A stretch of DNA of 64,000 bases from Clostridium vitabionis (GCF_015351765.1 NZ_JADKQA010000001.1:938394-1002393), one strand, 5' to 3'; numbered from the stretch's first letter, positions 1-9,506 are shown. The notes: generated from the letters alone by a model not told the origin. Numbers and translations are program-made.

Positions 1-54
1 AAAAGAAGCGATCATCCTGAGCCGCGCCGAAAGTTCGATTTTTCCGTCACTCAT
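1..54 (-). CDS. trmK: N-terminus of tRNA (adenine22-N1)-methyltransferase TrmK-like protein, truncated by window edge
   Basis: Reverse complement reads MSDGKIELSARLRMIASF, resembling the TrmK start; follows nif3/rpoD. Confidence 0.5.
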   Translation of the reverse strand, partial: MSDGKIELSARLRMIASF

Positions 55-66
55 CCTGTCCTCTTT

Positions 67-867
67 TCAGACCGCCGTCATCGGGAAATGCTCCGGCATC
101 GCGGATATCTCCACCTCACCCGGCAGCACCTTCTCAAGGTACGCTTTCATCACCGGCATAAAGATGTGCTCTATGCCGTAATGCCCGGCATCGATCACGG
201 AAAGTCCCTGTTCCAGGGCGTCAAGACCCTGATGGTGGCTGATATCGCCGGTGACATACACCTCAGCGCCGGAGCGCACAGCATTCGCGATATCGCTCCC
301 GCCGGAGCCCGGGCAGATAGCCGCGGTGCGCATTTTCCTGTCGGACGAAAGGTCGCCGAAGACCTGCACCTGCGGGATCCCGAAGCGTTCCTTGACAAAT
401 TCCGCGGTCTCCCTGAGCGTCATCTCCCGGGGAAGCTTGCCGTAAGCCCCGATCCCGTAAGGGCGCCCATCCGCCATCGTGCCCATCGGATCAAGGATCG
501 CACATCCCGTAAGCGAGAGCCTTTCCGCCGCGGCATCGCCCATGCAGCCCGGCGCCGCGTCAAAATTCGTGTGCATCGCGTAGTAGCTGATATCCGCCTG
601 GATCATGCGGAGAATCCGCTTCCCCACGAAATCCCGGTCGCTGACCTTCCGGATTCCATGGAAAATCAGCGGGTGATGCGTGATGATCATTTCCGACTTC
701 TTCCGCACCGCCTCGTCGATCACCTCATCCGTCACATCGACGGCAAGGAGAATCCGCCGGACCTCCTTATCCGACCTCCCGGCCTGGAAACCGGGATTAT
801 CCCAGTCGCAGGCGAGCGATTCCGGGGCAAGCTCCCGGCATTTTTCGATCACTTCCCAGCACTTCAT
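67..867 (-). CDS. Nif3-like dinuclear metal center protein
   Basis: 266 aa; ACDWDNPGFQAG, ITHHPLIFHG, HTNFDAAPGG-like motifs typical of the NIF3 family. Confidence 0.9.
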   Translation of the reverse strand: MKCWEVIEKCRELAPESLACDWDNPGFQAGRSDKEVRRILLAVDVTDEVIDEAVRKKSEMIITHHPLIFHGIRKVSDRDFVGKRILRMIQADISYYAMHTNFDAAPGCMGDAAAERLSLTGCAILDPMGTMADGRPYGIGAYGKLPREMTLRETAEFVKERFGIPQVQVFGDLSSDRKMRTAAICPGSGGSDIANAVRSGAEVYVTGDISHHQGLDALEQGLSVIDAGHYGIEHIFMPVMKAYLEKVLPGEVEISAMPEHFPMTAV

Positions 868-951
868 CTTCCATCTCCTCCATCCCGCAGGCCTGCCCCA
901 GGCTTCCCGTCCGCAGGTTACTTCCCGCAGGCCGGCTGCTTCCGGCCGCCG

Positions 952-2322
952 TCAATCTTCCAGGTAGTCCCGGAGCTTCCCGCCCCGGCTGGCCCGGTGC
1001 AGCTTCTTGAGCGCCTTCGACTCAATCTGGCGGATGCGCTCGCGGGTCACATTGAACTGCCTGCCGACCTCCTCCAGCGTCCTCGGTTTTCCGTCGTCCA
1101 GGCCAAAGCGCAGGCGGATCACCTGCTGCTCGCGGTCAGACAGCGTACCGATCACGTCATTCAGTTCCTTCCGGAAAGAATTCTCCGTCGCGACATCCAC
1201 CGGGGAATCAGAGGAATTGTCCGGGATGAAATCCTCAAGATGGCTGTCGTCCTCCTCGCCGACCGGCGTGCTTAGGGAAACCGGATCCTGGTTTTTCGTG
1301 ATATCGATGATCTCCCGCACCTTCTCGGGCGTCTCTCCCATGCGCTTCGCGATTTCCTCCGGCGTGGGCTCCCTGCCGAGCTCCTGGAGGAGCTGGCGCG
1401 AGGTCTTGACCTCCCGGTTGATCGTCTCGACCATGTGCACCGGGACACGGATCGTCCGGGACTGGTCCGCGATCGCGCGGGTGATCGCCTGCCGGATCCA
1501 CCAGGTAGCGTAGGTGCTGAACTTATTGCCCTTCGTGTAATCGTACTTATCGACCGCCTTGAGAAGGCCGATATTCCCCTCCTGGATCAGGTCGAGGAAC
1601 GGAAGGCCGCGGCCAACATACCGCTTGGCGATGCTGACCACGAGGCGGAGATTTGCCTCCGTGAGCTGCTGCTTCGCGAGCTTATCCCCCTCGGACATCT
1701 TCTTTGCGAGGGAGATCTCCTGCTCCGCCGTGAGGAGCGGGATCTTGCCGATCTCCTTGAGATACTGCCGGACCGGGTCGGAGACAGAGCCCCGGGCACC
1801 GGTATCAAGCTCGGCGCTCTTAATCTCCCGGTCCGCGTCTTCCTCCTCCTTCTCGCTGTCCTCACTCGAATAGAGGTCTGAATCCAGATCCTCCGCCAGA
1901 GATTCATCCTCCGGGCGGAGGATATCAATATCATGGTCATCCAGATAGTCGTAAATCCTGTCCAGTTCAGCCGGTTTCAGAATCTTCGGAAATGCGGAGG
2001 CAATCGTCTTCTCATCGAGCGCATTGCCATTCTGCCTCCCCCTCTCGACCAGCGAGCGCAGCGTATCCTCAAAAATCTTCTGCTCCGCGGCCTTCTCTGC
2101 CCTGGAGCTGTTTCTTCTCTGTTCCGCTGCTGCGGGATCCTTCTTTGTACGCAAATCAGATACCTCCCTGGACGGCTTCCTGCCATCCTGTGACTGAATT
2201 TCCGGGGTGTCGGCGCTCTTTCCGGGGTGCGGGCAAGCTTTCCAAGTTGTTGATACTATTTTCGGAGCGCGGGCACTCTTCCCTGGGGACGGGCACGCTT
2301 TCCCGGGGTTGGATCTCCCCAT
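952..2322 (-). CDS. rpoD: RNA polymerase primary sigma factor (start uncertain; ORF runs into an upstream repeat array)
   Basis: [66 protein letters not shown]-terminal [17 protein letters not shown]. Confidence 0.95.
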   Translation of the reverse strand: MGRSNPGKACPSPGKSARAPKIVSTTWKACPHPGKSADTPEIQSQDGRKPSREVSDLRTKKDPAAAEQRRNSSRAEKAAEQKIFEDTLRSLVERGRQNGNALDEKTIASAFPKILKPAELDRIYDYLDDHDIDILRPEDESLAEDLDSDLYSSEDSEKEEEDADREIKSAELDTGARGSVSDPVRQYLKEIGKIPLLTAEQEISLAKKMSEGDKLAKQQLTEANLRLVVSIAKRYVGRGLPFLDLIQEGNIGLLKAVDKYDYTKGNKFSTYATWWIRQAITRAIADQSRTIRVPVHMVETINREVKTSRQLLQELGREPTPEEIAKRMGETPEKVREIIDITKNQDPVSLSTPVGEEDDSHLEDFIPDNSSDSPVDVATENSFRKELNDVIGTLSDREQQVIRLRFGLDDGKPRTLEEVGRQFNVTRERIRQIESKALKKLHRASRGGKLRDYLED

Positions 2323-2337
2323 GCTGCAGCGATCCCG

Positions 2338-4140
2338 TCATCCCAGATCGAGATTCGCCAGCTCCGCCTGCTGGCGGATAATCTCCTGCATTTCCCGGAT
2401 GTCGCCCGCCTCCCTGAGCTTCACATCCAGGCTGTTCTTCCGGATCTTCCGGACGGTCTCGGTCAGCGCCTTGGGGCCGCTCTCCCGGAGCGACGCCGCC
2501 ATCCCCTCGCTGAAAAGCCCGGCAATCTCCTGCGCGTCGTCTCCCTCCGCCTGATAGCGGCTCAGAAGCTGCGCCGGGAGGACTTTTCCGTCCGGTGATT
2601 TTTCGTGCTGGGCAAATACATCCGCCGCTGCCTTCCTGTACACCGGATCCTGGAAATCCGCCGGCCCGATAATCCCCCGGATTTTGTCAAAATCCGTCGG
2701 ATCGTTGATCAGCATGCCGAGAAGAAGCCGCTCGGACTGGCGGATGCCGTCCTCCCGCCTTTTCCTCGGATTTGCCTGCATTTTCACGGGCTGTTCCGGC
2801 ATTCCGGCGCTGCCCCGGGCATTTGCCCCCGCAGAAGGCCGGGAACCGGTTCCGTAAGAGAGGCCCATGCGGTTCACGAGCGCGGCCAGCTCGTCCTTCG
2901 GGATGAAGAATTCCCGGGCGACCGCGTCGATGTAGCTCTCCCGCTCAAGCGGCTCGTCAAATTCCAGAAGTTTCCGCGCGGTCTCCCGGTAAAACCTTGT
3001 CCGCTGTTCGGGGTCATCCATATCGAGATCCCGCTTAAGGACGTCAATCTCAAAGAGAAAGCTGTTCCGGGCTTCCGCGATCCGCTGTTCAAAGGCTTCC
3101 CTGCCCTCAGCCTTGATGAACTCGTCGGGATCCTTGTGCGGCCGCATATTCAAGACTTTCGTGGAAATGCCGACATTCCTGAGCATCGGGATCGCCCTGA
3201 GCGCCGCCTTGACGCCCGCGCCGTCGCTGTCGTAGGTCAGGATGACCGTGTCCGTATAGCGGCGGAGGATCGCGGCATGCTGCTCCGTCAGCGAGGTGCC
3301 GAGAGAAGCTACGGAATTGGTGAATCCCGCCTGGTGCATGGCGATGACATCCATGTACCCCTCGCAGAGAAGCATATATTTCTTCCGGGAGCTCCGGGCA
3401 AAATTGAGCCCGTACAGGTTCCGGCTTTTCTCAAAAATCCTGGTTTCCGGGGAATTGAGATATTTCGGTTCCCCGTCCCCCATCACGCGCCCGCCGAAGC
3501 CGATGACCCGGCTGTTCGCGTCCATGATCGGGAACATCACCCGGTTCCAGAACTTGTCAAAAACGCCCTTCTCCGTGTAGGTAAACAGCCCGGTCTCCTT
3601 GAGCACCGCGTCTGCGTAGCCCCTGCCCCTGAGGAACCGGTAGAGGTCGTCCGAGGTCTTGTTGGAATAGCCGAGGCCGAAATGCCGGATTGTCGCGTCC
3701 GTGAGCGCCCGCCCGGTAAAATACGAGAGCCCCTGCTCTCCCTTCGGGGATTTCAGCTGGATATAGAAATAGTTCGCAGCCAGCTTATTGACCTCAAACA
3801 GCTTCTGCCTGAGATCCGCCTCCTCCTTCGCCTTCCCGGTGAGCTCCCGCTTCGGCAGCGCGATTCCCGCGCGGTCGGCGAGGCGCTGCACCGCCTCCGG
3901 AAACGAGAGCTGCTCATACTGCATGAGGAAGGAGAATACATTTCCGCTCGCGCCGCACCCGAAGCAGTGGTACATCTGCTTCTCCGGGGACACCGAGAAG
4001 GATGGCGTCTTTTCCCCGTGGAACGGGCAGAGCCCGAAATAGTTGGCCCCGGACTTCTTCAGCTGGATGTAGCCGGAGATCACCTCGACAATATCATTCC
4101 TGCTCCGGACCTCATCAATCAGCTCCTCAGAATACCGCAC
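2338..4140 (-). CDS. dnaG: DNA primase
   Basis: N-terminal zinc finger CPFHGEKTPSFSVSPEKQMYHCFGCGASG, TOPRIM LCEGYMDVIAMHQAG. Confidence 0.97.
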   Translation of the reverse strand: MRYSEELIDEVRSRNDIVEVISGYIQLKKSGANYFGLCPFHGEKTPSFSVSPEKQMYHCFGCGASGNVFSFLMQYEQLSFPEAVQRLADRAGIALPKRELTGKAKEEADLRQKLFEVNKLAANYFYIQLKSPKGEQGLSYFTGRALTDATIRHFGLGYSNKTSDDLYRFLRGRGYADAVLKETGLFTYTEKGVFDKFWNRVMFPIMDANSRVIGFGGRVMGDGEPKYLNSPETRIFEKSRNLYGLNFARSSRKKYMLLCEGYMDVIAMHQAGFTNSVASLGTSLTEQHAAILRRYTDTVILTYDSDGAGVKAALRAIPMLRNVGISTKVLNMRPHKDPDEFIKAEGREAFEQRIAEARNSFLFEIDVLKRDLDMDDPEQRTRFYRETARKLLEFDEPLERESYIDAVAREFFIPKDELAALVNRMGLSYGTGSRPSAGANARGSAGMPEQPVKMQANPRKRREDGIRQSERLLLGMLINDPTDFDKIRGIIGPADFQDPVYRKAAADVFAQHEKSPDGKVLPAQLLSRYQAEGDDAQEIAGLFSEGMAASLRESGPKALTETVRKIRKNSLDVKLREAGDIREMQEIIRQQAELANLDLG

Positions 4141-4187
4141 CGCGGACTTCCCCCTTCCTGCTTGTCATTTACGAAAAAACGCCGGCG

Positions 4188-5291
4188 TCAGATTTTCCAG
4201 CTCATGGGCACGAACAGCTCATTGAACCGGTCGATCGCGTAGCTGTCCGTCATACCCGCGATATAGTCACAGACGATCCGCTCCTTTGTCTCATGCCGCG
4301 CCTGCATAATGTCCAGATACTCCGGCGGCATCTCATGAATGTGCTTGGTATAATAGTCAAAAAGCATCAGAAGGAGATGCTGCGCCTTCGGCTCCTGCGA
4401 CTTCGCGACCGGGTTCGAATAGACGTTCTCAAACATCCATTTCCGCAGGTCGGTCATCGCCCGCTCCACATCCGGCGACATCCGGATGTCCGGCTGTCCC
4501 ATGCTCTGGTAAATGATATCGTGAATCAGCGTGTTCAGCCGGGATTTCACACTGTCCCCCAGCACATCGGTGTATTCCCGCGGGATATCCTCCTCGCGGA
4601 AAATCTTCGCCCGGATCGCGTCATCGATATCGTGGTTGATGTAGGCGACCTTGTCCGACAGGCGGACAATCTGCCCCTCGAGCGTGTGCGGATGCCCGGA
4701 CAGGCGGTGGTTCAGGATACCGTCCCTGACCTCCCAGGTGAGATTGAGCCCCTGGCCGTTCTTCTCGAGAACCTCCACCACGCGGACGCTCTGCGTATAG
4801 TGGGCAAATCCGTCCGGACAGATCTCGTTCAGGATCCGTTCCCCGGCATGGCCGAAAGGCGTATGCCCGAGATCATGCCCGAGCGCGACCGCCTCCGTCA
4901 GCGATTCATTTAGCCTGAGCGCCCTTGCGATCGTCCGCGCGATCTGCGCGACCTCGAGCGTGTGGGTCAGGCGCGTCCGGTAGTGATCGCCCTCCGGGCT
5001 CAGGAATACCTGCGTCTTGTGTTTCATCCGGCGGAACGACTTGCAGTGGAGAATCCGGTCCCGGTCCCGCTGATAGCATGGCCGGATATCACACGGCGGT
5101 TCTTCGCGGTCCCGCCCGCGGCTCTCCGAGGACAACGCCGCATAAGGGCTCAGAAATTCCCGCTCGGCCATCTCCGCCTGTTCCCGGATGGTAAGGCGTT
5201 CTTCCGGTTCCTTATTTGTCAACGCGCTCTCACCTCCCTGGAAAATCCCTCCCGGCAGGATTCCGGTTCTATCCGCCGGTGTGTCCGTCAA
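4188..5291 (-). CDS. dgt: Deoxyguanosinetriphosphate triphosphohydrolase-like protein
   Basis: HD domain: RTRLTHTLEVAQIARTIARAL, ALGHDLGHTPFGHAGE. Confidence 0.92.
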   Translation of the reverse strand: MTDTPADRTGILPGGIFQGGESALTNKEPEERLTIREQAEMAEREFLSPYAALSSESRGRDREEPPCDIRPCYQRDRDRILHCKSFRRMKHKTQVFLSPEGDHYRTRLTHTLEVAQIARTIARALRLNESLTEAVALGHDLGHTPFGHAGERILNEICPDGFAHYTQSVRVVEVLEKNGQGLNLTWEVRDGILNHRLSGHPHTLEGQIVRLSDKVAYINHDIDDAIRAKIFREEDIPREYTDVLGDSVKSRLNTLIHDIIYQSMGQPDIRMSPDVERAMTDLRKWMFENVYSNPVAKSQEPKAQHLLLMLFDYYTKHIHEMPPEYLDIMQARHETKERIVCDYIAGMTDSYAIDRFNELFVPMSWKI

Positions 5292-5369
5292 AACGCAATA
5301 ATTTATTTTACCATGGAATATGAGATTTTGCCTAAATTTATGGAAATTTTACGAAGAAGCTCCTGTTCC

Positions 5370-5798
5370 TCAGACATTTCCGGGGTTTTCCTTCTTCTTT
5401 ATGCCAAGTCTCTGCCGAAGACGAATGTAATTCCCGGTTTCCTCCGTAACAACCTTGATCAGGGGACTCCCCTCCTTGCGGAAGAATGTCCCTGCCTTCG
5501 CCCCTTCAAGCTCCTTCAGGGCTTCTTCCCCGAGGCGGCTGCCGCAGAGCCGAAGGATCGTCTCCCGAGCCTCCTCCAGGGTGTCAAAGACATCATTCTG
5601 ATTCTTTTCAAATATCCAGATCAAATTTTCCTCCTTCCACCCGGGAATCCGCACGACGAAGCGGGTTTTCTTCCCGCCTGCATCGGAGCGCATATTCCCT
5701 GGCTGTTTCCTTGCATTATACCCGCTAGTTCTCCCGATGTACAGAAAAACGGGACGCAGCAGATGCCGCAGCATTCCGCCTGGCATCTGACCTGCCAT
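5370..5798 (-). CDS. Hypothetical protein
   Basis: ORF only; likely start internal. Confidence 0.35.
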   Translation of the reverse strand: MAGQMPGGMLRHLLRPVFLYIGRTSGYNARKQPGNMRSDAGGKKTRFVVRIPGWKEENLIWIFEKNQNDVFDTLEEARETILRLCGSRLGEEALKELEGAKAGTFFRKEGSPLIKVVTEETGNYIRLRQRLGIKKKENPGNV

Positions 5799-5885
5799 CC
5801 GTGAGTAGGACAGCCATCATCCTGGAACGAAAGGACGAGAAGGGACGCAAAAAGAGAGCCCAGCCTTTCCAAAGACGAGAATCCC

Positions 5886-5922
5886 AAAAAAGGCCGGCAG
5901 CTTAATGCTGTCAGCCTTTTTC
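5886..5922. terminator. Intrinsic terminator-like hairpin
   Basis: aaaaaaggccggcagcttaatgctgtcagccttttt, usable on both strands. Confidence 0.6.
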
Positions 5923-5949
5923 ATGATGTTGATTCTATTCTCCGGCAGA

Positions 5950-6312
5950 TTACCTGTCTTTTCTTCCACTTTTTTTCCAGAACAGAAAGTCATCAACGAG
6001 AAGCAGCAGGCAGCCCACCATACCGGCGAGATCGAGGGGGAAATGCGATGCATCCCCGGTTTCCACGATTGCGTACACGGAGAAACTGTCCGCCGCAAAG
6101 TCCGCCGACGTGTCACTGACCTGCGCGACCGCGTCCACGTTTTCTGCTGTACCGTCGTCACGGATATGAATCACCTTATGATTCTCGCCATCGACAGAAA
6201 ATCGCGACTTCAGACTGACCAGGACATGCAACATAGATGTCAGTGTATCCGTAAATGTAGTATTCCCACAAAAGGGTTCACGGCCAGTTACCGCAAAACG
6301 CAGCCACAACAC
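5950..6312 (-). pseudogene. Remnant of a large cell-surface protein (C-terminal piece)
   Basis: HIRDDGTAENVDAVAQVSDTSADFAADSFSVYAIVETGD followed by a hydrophobic stretch and basic tail (KKSGRKDR); resembles C-termini of Lachnospiraceae surface proteins; no LPXTG. Confidence 0.5.
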
Positions 6313-6313
6313 A

Positions 6314-6357
6314 AAAAATAAACCCCGAAAACCACTTCAAAAAGCGATTTTCCGGGG
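6314..6357 (-). terminator. Terminator downstream of the tRNA-Leu pair
   Basis: GCCCCGGAAAATCGCTTTTTGAAGTGGTTTTCGGGG then TTTATTTTTT on minus strand. Confidence 0.75.
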
Positions 6358-6369
6358 CTTCCGTTTAAT

Positions 6370-6452
6370 GCAGAAGAAGGGACTTGAACCCTCATGATAT
6401 TGCTATCACACGGACCTGAACCGTGCGCGTCTGCCAATTCCGCCACTTCTGC
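6370..6452 (-). tRNA. tRNA-Leu (anticodon CAG)
   Basis: GCAGAAGTGGCGGAATTGGCAGACGC...TTCAGGT...GGGTTCAAGTCCC...CTTCTGC; long variable arm. Confidence 0.93.
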
Positions 6453-6458
6453 ATGGAT

Positions 6459-6541
6459 GCGGAAGATGGGACTTGAACCCACACGTGTATTCGCACACAA
6501 GATCCTTAGTCTTGCCTGTCTGCCAATTCCAGCACTTCCGC
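6459..6541 (-). tRNA. tRNA-Leu (anticodon AAG)
   Basis: GCGGAAGTGCTGGAATTGGCAGAC...CTAAGGA...GGGTTCAAGTCCCATCTTCCGC; long variable arm. Confidence 0.93.
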
Positions 6542-6635
6542 TCATCCTGTCGTCGTTTTCTCTCGCCGACGAATGATACTATACCACAGTAAAAATCTAA
6601 TTGCAACAACTTTTTAAAAAAATTTGGTAATTCCT

Positions 6636-6745
6636 CAGGATATGCAGGGAAGGTGGCCTGCAAATCGCCGCTCGCGGACGCCTTTGCGGGCTCTCTCCCC
6701 GTATGTGTCCAGGCGCCGCAAGCGGTCCAGAACGCCGTTTTTCCA
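6636..6745. repeat. Degenerate copy of the structured repeat at 48315-48471 (family 2)
   Basis: Shares ...GCGGACG-CTTTGCGGG-TCTC--CCGTATGTG-CCAGGCGCCGCA... with the 48.3 kb copy. Confidence 0.6.
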
Positions 6746-6757
6746 GGCGTCTCCCGA

Positions 6758-7390
6758 TCACTCCGTAAATTTCAGCACTGCGGTCTGCGGCGCCCCATCC
6801 TCCGGAAGCTCCAGGGAATTACCGTCGTAAATCACCACATCATCGCAGAGGCTGGTATAGGCGTCCAGCGTCCCGATCTTCGGGTAGCCGTACGCCCCGA
6901 AGCGGTAATGCATAGGAACAACTACCGTCGGCTGGAGTTCCTGGACGATGGCATGAATGCGGTCCGGCTCCAGGGTAAAAAATCCGCCGACCGGGACCAG
7001 CATCACATCGAGGCCGCTGAGAGCTCTCTTCTGCTCTGGCGTGAGCGCGCAGCCAAGGTCTCCCATGTGTGCGATCCGGTACTCCCCGTCATCCAGGATG
7101 CGGATCGTGTTGGTTCCGCGGTCTTTACCGCCGTTCTCATCGTGGAAGGAGGACAGCTCCGTGATCTTCCAGGGATTCTCCTTCTTCTCCGCGTCCTGCC
7201 GGATCTGAATAAGCTCCGCCGCATTGTGGTCGCTGTGGCCATGGCTGCAAAGGACAAGGTCGGCATCTGTCCGAAGCGGCGGATATCCAGGTACCGTATT
7301 ATCCCCGTAGGGATCAAAGACAATCCGGTAATCCTCTTTTTCTACCGCCATGCAGCTGTGCCCCAGCCAGGTAATTTTCACATTTCCCAT
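6758..7390 (-). CDS. MBL-fold metallo-hydrolase (UPF0173-like)
   Basis: MGNVKITWLGHSCMAVE, CSHGHSDHN, VVPMHYRFG. Confidence 0.9.
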   Translation of the reverse strand: MGNVKITWLGHSCMAVEKEDYRIVFDPYGDNTVPGYPPLRTDADLVLCSHGHSDHNAAELIQIRQDAEKKENPWKITELSSFHDENGGKDRGTNTIRILDDGEYRIAHMGDLGCALTPEQKRALSGLDVMLVPVGGFFTLEPDRIHAIVQELQPTVVVPMHYRFGAYGYPKIGTLDAYTSLCDDVVIYDGNSLELPEDGAPQTAVLKFTE

Positions 7391-7582
7391 CTGTGTCACC
7401 ATTCCTTTCTGGTTTTCTTTTATGATAGAACCTCCGCCACCGGCTTGCAAGCATGCGTGTTGCCGGGTTTTGACGCGCTTTTCTTATAACCCATGTGGGC
7501 GAGAAAACCCACGGTTTCAACCGTGAGGATGATAGCCCACCTCTTTACTTTCTATAGATAATATATTGGATAATATCTACAA

Positions 7583-8002
7583 ATGTGCTACTATATATTC
7601 ATGAAGAATGAATATAAACATACAAAAACAACTGTATCATTGATTAACTACCATTTTGTATTTTGTCCTCGATACCGCAGAAAAATATTTAATATCCAGG
7701 GTGTTGAGGAAAGATTTAAAGAACTTACTACTGCTGAATGTGAAAAACAAGGTATTGAAATCCTTGCTCTGGAATGTCATATGGACCATGTACATATTTT
7801 CGTTAGTGTACTGCCAACTATGTCCATTCCAAACATAATGAAGCAGATTAAGGGCTGTACTTCACTTCAATTAAGAGAAGAATTTCCACAGCTTAAAGCA
7901 ATGCCGAGTCTTTGGACTCGAAACTATTTTGTAAGTACAGCAGGCAATGTAAGTTCCGAAACGATTAAGTGGTATGTAGATACCCAAAAAACAAGACCGT
8001 AG
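7583..8002 (+). CDS. tnpA: IS200/IS605 family transposase TnpA (Y1 HUH)
   Basis: HUH motif MDHVHIFVS, catalytic Tyr region ETIKWYVDTQ. Confidence 0.93.
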   Translation: MCYYIFMKNEYKHTKTTVSLINYHFVFCPRYRRKIFNIQGVEERFKELTTAECEKQGIEILALECHMDHVHIFVSVLPTMSIPNIMKQIKGCTSLQLREEFPQLKAMPSLWTRNYFVSTAGNVSSETIKWYVDTQKTRP

Positions 8003-8010
8003 GTGTAAGC

Positions 8011-9102
8011 ATGAACAAAGGTGTTAAGTTTAGGGCGTATCCCAATAAGGAACAACAAAACTTAATAAATCGAACATTCGGATGTTGCAGGCTCATCTAC
8101 AACAAAGGTCTTGCCATGCGTAACGATGCCTATTCCAATGGCGAAAAGATTGGCTATAACCAAACATCTGCTATGCTCACAGACCTTAAAAAGCAGGCTG
8201 ACTTTGCTTTCCTGAAGGACGTTGATTCTATTGCACTCCAGCAGTCTTTGAGGGATTTAGACCGTGGATTTAAAAATTTCTTTGAGAAACGTGCAAGACA
8301 TCCGCAGTTCAAGAGTAAGCATAATAACCACCAGTCATACAGAACCATTAATCAGGGCGATAATATCCGCATAATCGGGAAGTATATTAAGCTCCCGAAG
8401 CTCGGGTATGTCAAAATCAAACAATCCATGGAAGTCGGGCATATCAATAATGTCACGGTAGAGCATACTCCTACGGGTAAATACTTTGTAGTTCTGAATG
8501 TTGACTTTGAGCCAGAGTTTCGACCAAATGCAGGCTGCATGATTGGCATTGATGTCGGCATAAAGGAGTTTTACTCCGACAGCAACGGCAATGTCGTCAA
8601 TAACCCTAAGTATTTAGAGAAGTCTATGCGTAAACTCGTCAGAGAACAACGCAGGCTTTCTCGTAAGCAAAATGGCTCTAATAATCGCAATAGACAGCGT
8701 GTTAAGGTAGCTAAAGTCCATGAAAAGATAACGAATCAGCATAACGATTTCCTCCAAAAACAGTCAACGATACTTGTTAGCGAAAACCAAACGATCTGTA
8801 TTGAAGACCTGAATGTAAAAGGAATGATTCGTAATCATAAACTTGCGCAACACATAGCAAGCTGTTCATGGTCTAAGTTCTTTGCAATGCTTGAATACAA
8901 GGCTACATGGTACGGAAATGACATAATCAAAGTACCTACTATGTATCCAAGCAGCCAGACATGCAGTTGTTGTGGGTATAAGAACCCGTTTGTAAAGAAT
9001 CTCTCTATCAGAGAATGGGAATGTCCTAATTGTCACGCAAAGCACGATAGAGACACCAACGCAAGCATAAACATCTTAAATAAAGGGCTGTCAATAGCCT
9101 GA
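8011..9102 (+). CDS. tnpB: RNA-guided endonuclease TnpB (IS605 OrfB)
   Basis: GIDVGIKEF, ICIEDLNVKGM, zinc ribbon CSCCGYKN...CPNCHAKHDRDTNASINI; RuvC D/E/D residues present. Start set at ATG 8011. Confidence 0.93.
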   Translation: MNKGVKFRAYPNKEQQNLINRTFGCCRLIYNKGLAMRNDAYSNGEKIGYNQTSAMLTDLKKQADFAFLKDVDSIALQQSLRDLDRGFKNFFEKRARHPQFKSKHNNHQSYRTINQGDNIRIIGKYIKLPKLGYVKIKQSMEVGHINNVTVEHTPTGKYFVVLNVDFEPEFRPNAGCMIGIDVGIKEFYSDSNGNVVNNPKYLEKSMRKLVREQRRLSRKQNGSNNRNRQRVKVAKVHEKITNQHNDFLQKQSTILVSENQTICIEDLNVKGMIRNHKLAQHIASCSWSKFFAMLEYKATWYGNDIIKVPTMYPSSQTCSCCGYKNPFVKNLSIREWECPNCHAKHDRDTNASINILNKGLSIA

Positions 9103-9237
9103 CATATATAAAATACCGTAGGGCATACGGGAATTTACGCTTGTGGACACTGTGTAAGACGAGCCAACAAGGTAACTTGTTAGGAACGCAGTAGTGGCTG
9201 AAGCAAGAATCCCACGACTTTAGTCGTGTGGAGTGTC
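9040..9237 (+). ncRNA. Candidate omegaRNA (reRNA) overlapping the tnpB 3' end through the IS right end
   Basis: Position between the tnpB 3' end and right-end hairpin plus TCAA, as in other IS605 elements. Confidence 0.55.
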
Positions 9238-9258
9238 AAATTGTACCCCATAACCCCC

Positions 9259-9506
9259 AATTTGCTAAGTCTGAACTGTGCTTACGCTTGTTCTCGCAAA
9301 ACAATTTTACACAGTCCCACTAAGCCCGATCTTCGCACTCCGGGCTTGCGCCCCGCTCCGCGGATAGCCACTCCACTAAACTCGGACTGCGCTTTCGCTT
9401 GTCCTCGTTAAGTGGCTGGTTATCATTGGATAGCCACTCCACTAAACTCGGACTGCGCTTTCGCTTGTCCTCGTTAAGTGGCTGGTTATTGTTAAGTGCT
9501 CTGCAT
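9259..9506. repeat. Family 1 structured repeat cluster A
   Basis: Contains GAAC...GTTC module, degenerate GC-rich module and two tandem AGCCACT...AGTGGCT modules; ends AAGTGCTCTGCAT. Confidence 0.85.

Larger units (their letters stand above)
7495..9237 (+). mobile_element. IS200/IS605-family insertion sequence
   Basis: Subterminal hairpins at left (cacggtttcaaccgtg, ~7510) and right (cacgactttagtcgtg, ~9213) flanking tnpA and tnpB; visibly lower GC than flanks; exact ends inferred. Confidence 0.9.

Noticed and set aside
3-6300. Possible genomic island around the tRNA-Leu pair
   Set aside because: Flanks are core genes (rpoD-dnaG, infC operon); only a surface-protein remnant and one IS are present, with no integrase or attachment-site duplication seen.
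9362-9493. Possible CRISPR-like direct repeats
   Set aside because: Only two abutting 66-bp units with no spacers and no cas genes nearby.
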